Part shown: piece by piece, positions 60,030-64,000 of the stretch
Numbering within the stretch: position 1 is the first letter of the stretch
How the letters are laid out: each line of letters begins with the position of its first letter
Assembly (NCBI GenBank): GCA_964462985.1
Contig: CAYXAA010000006.1
Location: 1-64,000 of the forward strand
Reading direction: 5' to 3'
Source: CAYXAA01 sp964462985
GTDB taxonomy: Bacteria > Pseudomonadota > Alphaproteobacteria > Rhizobiales > Stappiaceae
Length of the DNA: 64,000 bases
Notes under the pieces: model-generated
The model's input: the letters and a program-made list of their open reading frames with translations, nothing else
Told to the model about the DNA's origin: nothing
Database searches by the model: none
Position numbers and translations under genes: made by a program

Positions 60030-61550
60030 ATGGTCTCCCTGGCCCACTCCTCTCCGGACATCGTGGTCATTGGCACCGGCATCGGCGGCGCCACCGTTGT
60101 CAACGCACTCGCCGCCAGCGGGGCGCAGATCCTCGTGCTTGAGCGCGGCGAGCGTCTGACAGCGAATGGCCATGAACGCGACGCCGCTGCGATCTTCGTC
60201 GATGGCGTCTATCGCTCGAAGGAGCATTGGTTCGACGGCTCCGGTCGACGCTTCAATCCCCGCACCTATTACTATGTCGGCGGCAACTCGAAATTCTTCG
60301 GCGCGGTGATGATCCGTTTCCGCCGGCAGGATTTCGAGGCAAACGAGCTTCCGGGCGGCCTGTCGCCGGCCTGGCCATTCTCCTACGACGAGCTGGAGCC
60401 CTGGTACGGCCGCGCCGAGGCGCTCTATCAAGTGCGCGGCCGGGCCGGTGAGGATCCGACCGAGCCGTCACGCTCCACGCCCTATCCTTACGCCCCGGTG
60501 CCGGACGAGCCGCCGATCGCCGCCATTCGCGCCAAGCTTGCCGAAGACGGCCTGCATCCATTCTCGCTGCCGCTGGCGGTCGATCACGTCAAGTGGCTCT
60601 CACGCGGGCAAACGCCCTGGGACGCCTTTCCCAATACGGACTGCGGCAAGATGGATGCGGAGACCTGCGCGCTCGTTCCCGCGCTGGCCTCACCCTCCGT
60701 CACGTTGGAAACCGGTGCCTGTGTCGAACGGCTCGAGGCCGCGCCGGACGGGCGGCGCGTCGCCGCGGTGGTCTATCGCAAGAACGGAGAGATCCGCAGG
60801 GTTACCCCTAAGCTTGTCGTGCTGGCCGCCGGCGCCGTCAATTCGTCCGTGCTGCTGCTGCGATCCGCCGACGACCGCAACCCGAACGGCCTCGCCAACG
60901 GAAGCGGCATGGTCGGCAGGAACTTCATGAACCACAATGCCACCGCGTTGCTTGCGGTCGATCCGCGCCGGATCAACGATTCGATCTATCAGAAGACCAT
61001 CGGCTTCAACGACTTTTATCTCGACGACCGCAACGGCGGCGGGCCGCTCGGCAACGTTCAGCTGCTCGGCAAGATCAACGGCACGATCCTGAAATCCGCT
61101 GTGCCGGCCGCGCCCCGGCCCGCCCTCGACTGGATCGCCCGGCGCTCGGTCGACTGGTATCTGATGAGCGAGGACTTGCCCGACCCCGACAGCCGGGTGC
61201 GGCTTGACGGCGATCGAATCGTGCTCGACTGGCGGCGGACCAACTGGGCGGCGCACGAAAGCCTGATCAAACGGATGCGGACCCTGCTTCGCGCCGCCGG
61301 TTACCCGATCGTCTTCAGAAAGACCTTCGACCACAGCACTCCTTCGCACCAGTGCGGCACGGTCCGAATCGGAACCGATCCGGCCTCGGCCCCGCTCGAT
61401 CCCTGGTGCCGTGCCTTCGATCACCCCAACCTCTTCGTCGTGGACGGCTCGTTCCTGCCGACCTCGGCGGCGGTCAATCCGGCGCTGACGATCGCCGCCC
61501 AGGCGCTTCGCGTCGCCGACCACATCGTGGCCACTGAGGTCAAGGCATGA
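60030..61550 (+). CDS. GMC-family FAD oxidoreductase (first)
   Basis: A 506-residue glucose-methanol-choline oxidoreductase. The N-terminal FAD motif is DIVVIGTGIGGATVVNALAASGAQILVLERGERL; later segments are YYYVGGNSKFFGAVMIRFR and LVVLAAGAVNSSVLLLRS; and the C-terminus has the catalytic His in STPSHQCGTVRIG and NLFVVDGSFLPTSAAVNPALTIAAQALRVAD. It oxidises a primary or secondary hydroxyl, probably of the imported sugar. No signal peptide is seen. The ATG at 60030 has a weak ribosome site. It overlaps the SDR gene by 4 bp. Confidence 0.9.
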   Translation: MVSLAHSSPDIVVIGTGIGGATVVNALAASGAQILVLERGERLTANGHERDAAAIFVDGVYRSKEHWFDGSGRRFNPRTYYYVGGNSKFFGAVMIRFRRQDFEANELPGGLSPAWPFSYDELEPWYGRAEALYQVRGRAGEDPTEPSRSTPYPYAPVPDEPPIAAIRAKLAEDGLHPFSLPLAVDHVKWLSRGQTPWDAFPNTDCGKMDAETCALVPALASPSVTLETGACVERLEAAPDGRRVAAVVYRKNGEIRRVTPKLVVLAAGAVNSSVLLLRSADDRNPNGLANGSGMVGRNFMNHNATALLAVDPRRINDSIYQKTIGFNDFYLDDRNGGGPLGNVQLLGKINGTILKSAVPAAPRPALDWIARRSVDWYLMSEDLPDPDSRVRLDGDRIVLDWRRTNWAAHESLIKRMRTLLRAAGYPIVFRKTFDHSTPSHQCGTVRIGTDPASAPLDPWCRAFDHPNLFVVDGSFLPTSAAVNPALTIAAQALRVADHIVATEVKA

Positions 61551-62311
61551 GCCGACCCGCTGCGATCGTTACGGGCGCCAGACGCGGCATTGGCCGGGCA
61601 ATCGCTCTGCGGCTCGCCGCAACCGGCTTCGATGTGATGGCAACGGACCTGGTCCGCGACGCAGAAGCCGACACACTGGCCGAAGCCGTCGCCGAAATGG
61701 GTGCGGGATTTGCCTTTCAGGCCGGTGACGTTGCCGACCTTGAATGCCACGCCGCCGTGGTCGAGGCCGCACGTGCTGCATTCGGCCGGATCGACTGCCT
61801 CGTCAACAACGCCGGCATCGCGTCTCCCATCCGCGGCGACCTACTGGACCTCACGCCGGAAAATTTCGACACGGTGCTGAACGTCAATCTGCGCGGCACC
61901 GTGTTCCTGACCCAGGCCGTGGTCAAGGCCATGCTCGCCGAGCGCACCCCACGACCGCGTACGGTGATCACCGTCACCTCGGTCAGCGCCGAGCTCGCCT
62001 CACCGGAAAGGGCCGACTACTGCATTTCAAAGGCGGGGCTTTCCATGTGGGTGAAGACGCTGGCGCTGCGGCTGGCGCCGGACGGCATCGGCGTCTTCGA
62101 GGTCCGCCCTGGGATCATCCGCACCGCCATGACCGAGGCCGTCGCCGGACGCTACGACAGCCTGATCGCGGACGGGTTGGTCCCGGCACGCCGCTGGGGA
62201 GAGGGCAAGGATGTTGCCGCCGCCGTGTCGGCTCTGGCCGGCGGCGCGATGGCCTTTTCCACCGGTTCCGTGATTCATGTCGACGGCGCCCTCGCTGTCC
62301 CCAGGCTATGA
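61547..62311 (+). CDS. Short-chain dehydrogenase/reductase (SDR)
   Basis: A 254-residue classical SDR. It has the TGxxxGIG cofactor motif (AAIVTGARRGIGRAIALRL), NNAG (CLVNNAGIASP), the catalytic Ser (TSVSAEL) and the Tyr-x3-Lys pair (RADYCISKAGL), then RPGIIRTAMTEAV. The conserved acidic residue after the second strand (MATDLVRDAE) favours NAD. It oxidises or reduces a hydroxyl/keto group of a pathway intermediate. It is coupled to the GMC gene (ATGA overlap). Confidence 0.93.
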   Translation: MSRPAAIVTGARRGIGRAIALRLAATGFDVMATDLVRDAEADTLAEAVAEMGAGFAFQAGDVADLECHAAVVEAARAAFGRIDCLVNNAGIASPIRGDLLDLTPENFDTVLNVNLRGTVFLTQAVVKAMLAERTPRPRTVITVTSVSAELASPERADYCISKAGLSMWVKTLALRLAPDGIGVFEVRPGIIRTAMTEAVAGRYDSLIADGLVPARRWGEGKDVAAAVSALAGGAMAFSTGSVIHVDGALAVPRL

Positions 62312-62318
62312 GGATGAC

Positions 62319-63371
62319 ATGACGGTAAAGGTCGGTCTGGTCGGGTTCGGCGCAGCGGGACGCTATCTGCATGCGCCCGTGATCGCCGCTGCGGACATGG
62401 AAATCGCCGCGATCGTCTCTTCGCGCGAGGCCGATGTCAAAGCCGACTGGCCTGAAGCCGACCGGCTGACGCGATTCGAGGATCTGGCGCTGCGCGACGA
62501 TATCGATCTTGTCGTCCTTGCCACCCCGCACGAGCTGCACTACCGCCAGGCAAAATGGGCGCTCGAGGCCGGCCACAATGTCGTGGTCGAAAAGCCCTTT
62601 ACGCTCACGAGAGCCGAGGCAAACGATCTCGCCGAGCTTGCCGATGCCTGCGACCTCAAGCTCGCGGTCTATCAGAATCGCCGCTGGGACAGCGACTTTC
62701 TTACCCTGCGCCGGCTGATTGCCGAAGGCGCACTCGGCGAGGTCACCGGATTCCACATGCGCTGGGACCGCTACCGTCCGACGGTGGTCGACCGCTGGCA
62801 CGAAAGCGCGCGGCCGGGAACGGGAATGCTCTACAATCTCGGGCCGCATCTGATCGACCAGACGCTGCAGCTGTTCGGGCGCCCCGACTGGCTGATCGCC
62901 GACGTCTTCACCCAGCGCGAGGGCGGGCTGTCCGACGATGGCTTCGAGATCCTGATGGGCAAGGGCCGGCTGCGGATCACCCTCGGCGTCAGCCTGATCG
63001 TTCCCGGCGAATGCACCTGGCGCTACCAGATGACGGGCACCGAAGCCACCTTTCTCAAGGCCGGACTGGATCCGCAGGAGACGCAGTTGCGCGAGGGCAT
63101 GCGCCCCAATGCGGCAGAATTCGGCCAGGAGCCGGAGGATCAGTGGGGGGTGCTGGTCCGTCCTGACGGCAGCCGGCGACCGGTTCCTGCCGAGACCGGC
63201 TGCTGGACAGAGTTCTATCGCGGCATGCGGCGGGCCATCGAGGACGGAACTCCCGTGCCGGTGTCCGCCAGATCGGCGGCCGAGGTGATCGAGCTGATCG
63301 AGCTCACCCAGCAATCGGCGAGAACGGGCCGGCGGATTGACCTGGTCCAGCGGCGGGAGGGCCATCCGTGA
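62319..63371 (+). CDS. Gfo/Idh/MocA-family oxidoreductase (second)
   Basis: A 350-residue dehydrogenase of the same family as the protein at 52220. It has VKVGLVGFGAAGRYLHAPVIAAADMEIAAIVSS, the signature NVVVEKPFTLTRAEANDLAELA and YQNRRWDSDFLTLRRLIAEGALG, and GMLYNLGPHLIDQTLQLFG with the Asp/His typical of the catalytic site. Its two family members in the operon are not close to each other, so they probably act on different intermediates. Start: ATG at 62319 after GAGGATGAC; the last 4 bases overlap the next gene. Confidence 0.92.
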   Translation: MTVKVGLVGFGAAGRYLHAPVIAAADMEIAAIVSSREADVKADWPEADRLTRFEDLALRDDIDLVVLATPHELHYRQAKWALEAGHNVVVEKPFTLTRAEANDLAELADACDLKLAVYQNRRWDSDFLTLRRLIAEGALGEVTGFHMRWDRYRPTVVDRWHESARPGTGMLYNLGPHLIDQTLQLFGRPDWLIADVFTQREGGLSDDGFEILMGKGRLRITLGVSLIVPGECTWRYQMTGTEATFLKAGLDPQETQLREGMRPNAAEFGQEPEDQWGVLVRPDGSRRPVPAETGCWTEFYRGMRRAIEDGTPVPVSARSAAEVIELIELTQQSARTGRRIDLVQRREGHP

Positions 63372-64000
63372 CGGACTACATCCTGATCGGCGCCGGGCCG
63401 GCCGGCTGCGTGCTCGCCAACCGGCTGAGCGAGGATCCGAACATCTCGGTGCTTTTGCTGGAAGCCGGCGGCCGCGACAGCCACCCGCTGATGCACATGC
63501 CGGCAGGTTTTGCCAAGATGACCAAGGGCATCGCAAGCTGGGGCTGGTCGACGGTGCCGCAACGGCACCTGAAAGGGCGCGTGTTGTGGTACACCCAGGC
63601 CAAGGTGCTCGGCGGCGGCTCGACAATCAATGCCCAGATCTACACCCGCGGGCATGCAAAGGATTATGACGGCTGGGCTGAGCAGGGCTGCACCGGCTGG
63701 AGCTATCGCGAGGTGCTGCCCTATTTCATCCGGGCTGAGGACAACCAACGCTTCGCCAACGACTACCACGGCTACGGCGGCCCGCTCGGGGTGTCGAACC
63801 CGGTCTCGCCGCTGCCGATCTGCGAGGCCTATTTCCGGGCGGCGCAGGAGCTCGGCATCCCGTTCAACCCAGACTTCAACGGCGCCCACCAGGAGGGCGT
63901 CGGCTACTACCAGCTGACGCAGCGCAATGCCCGGCGCTCTTCGGCGGCTGTTGCCTATCTCAACCCGGTGCGCGGCCGGTCGAACCTTGCGATCGAAACC
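63368..64000 (+). CDS. GMC-family FAD oxidoreductase (second), 5' part
   Basis: The gene is open to the end of the window (211 codons seen), so the C-terminal part is missing. It starts with GTG at 63368, overlapping the previous stop. The FAD motif TDYILIGAGPAGCVLANRLSED and VLLLEAGG, then GGGSTINAQIYTRGHAKDYDGWAEQGCTGWSYREVLPYF, are typical of choline/alcohol dehydrogenase-type GMC proteins (BetA-like). It differs clearly from the GMC protein at 60030, so the operon has two separate flavin oxidases or dehydrogenases. The substrate is unknown. Confidence 0.93.
   Translation, partial: MTDYILIGAGPAGCVLANRLSEDPNISVLLLEAGGRDSHPLMHMPAGFAKMTKGIASWGWSTVPQRHLKGRVLWYTQAKVLGGGSTINAQIYTRGHAKDYDGWAEQGCTGWSYREVLPYFIRAEDNQRFANDYHGYGGPLGVSNPVSPLPICEAYFRAAQELGIPFNPDFNGAHQEGVGYYQLTQRNARRSSAAVAYLNPVRGRSNLAIET

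Overview
The window is high-GC, densely packed bacterial DNA. It looks like a chromosomal segment of an alphaproteobacterium, most plausibly a Hyphomicrobiales (rhizobial-type) relative. The pointers are the sdhA/sdhB arrangement, an Agrobacterium-style type VI secretion (T6SS) cluster that lacks TssJ but has PpkA/PppA/Fha/TagF, DUF1036 and DUF2783 proteins, and a binding-protein-dependent sugar ABC operon under a LacI regulator. No rRNA, tRNA, CRISPR array or insertion sequence was recognised. The assignment rests on gene content, not on a marker gene.

Layout. 1-2477: the end of sdhA, an FkbM-type methyltransferase gene, then sdhB. 2647-5848: msrA, recQ (minus strand) and a small VOC protein. 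6005-18343: minus-strand T6SS genes, transcribed in the order ompA-like, tssA, tssB, tssC, hcp, tssE, tssF, tssG, tssH(clpV). 19012-35477: plus-strand T6SS genes vgrG, a small conserved gene, tagH(fha), tssK, tssL, tssM, tagF, pppA, ppkA, then an ExbD-like gene and a TonB-like gene. 35481-39480: an ExbB/TolQ-like gene, two small secreted proteins (one DUF1036), a second ExbD-like gene that seems to start at ATT, and a secreted caspase-fold protein. 39852-49310: a MetE-like methyltransferase, then the homogentisate branch of tyrosine/phenylacetate catabolism (hmgA, fahA, maiA, an FAD hydroxylase and accessory genes), interrupted by a VapBC-type toxin-antitoxin pair. 49504-50814: rpe and a thioredoxin-like gene. 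51180-64000: a long LacI-headed catabolic operon with two Gfo/Idh/MocA dehydrogenases, a CoA-transferase, an enoyl-CoA hydratase, a glucose-type ABC importer, an SDR and two GMC oxidoreductases; the last gene runs off the window.

How the genes work together. The T6SS set has every core part except TssJ. TssL carries its own peptidoglycan-binding domain and a Thr15 site fitting the PpkA-to-Fha phospho-switch known in Agrobacterium. The most unusual part is the module attached to the kinase. The C-terminal periplasmic domain of PpkA is paralogous to the C-terminal domain of a TonB-like protein two genes downstream. That protein keeps the TonB S-x3-H membrane motif and is encoded with one ExbB and two ExbDs, one with the proton-carrying Asp and one with Asn in its place. 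This suggests a proton-motive-force-driven periplasmic device coupled to T6SS kinase control, and it is the best candidate here for an undescribed system.

Regulatory structure seen directly includes paired GAACGTTC operators around the lacI promoter, a dyad over the hmgA -10 box, a palindrome before vapB, GACC...GGTC palindromes in three T6SS intergenic gaps, a bidirectional terminator at 37845-37868 and a 15-bp stem-loop between the ABC binding-protein and permease genes.
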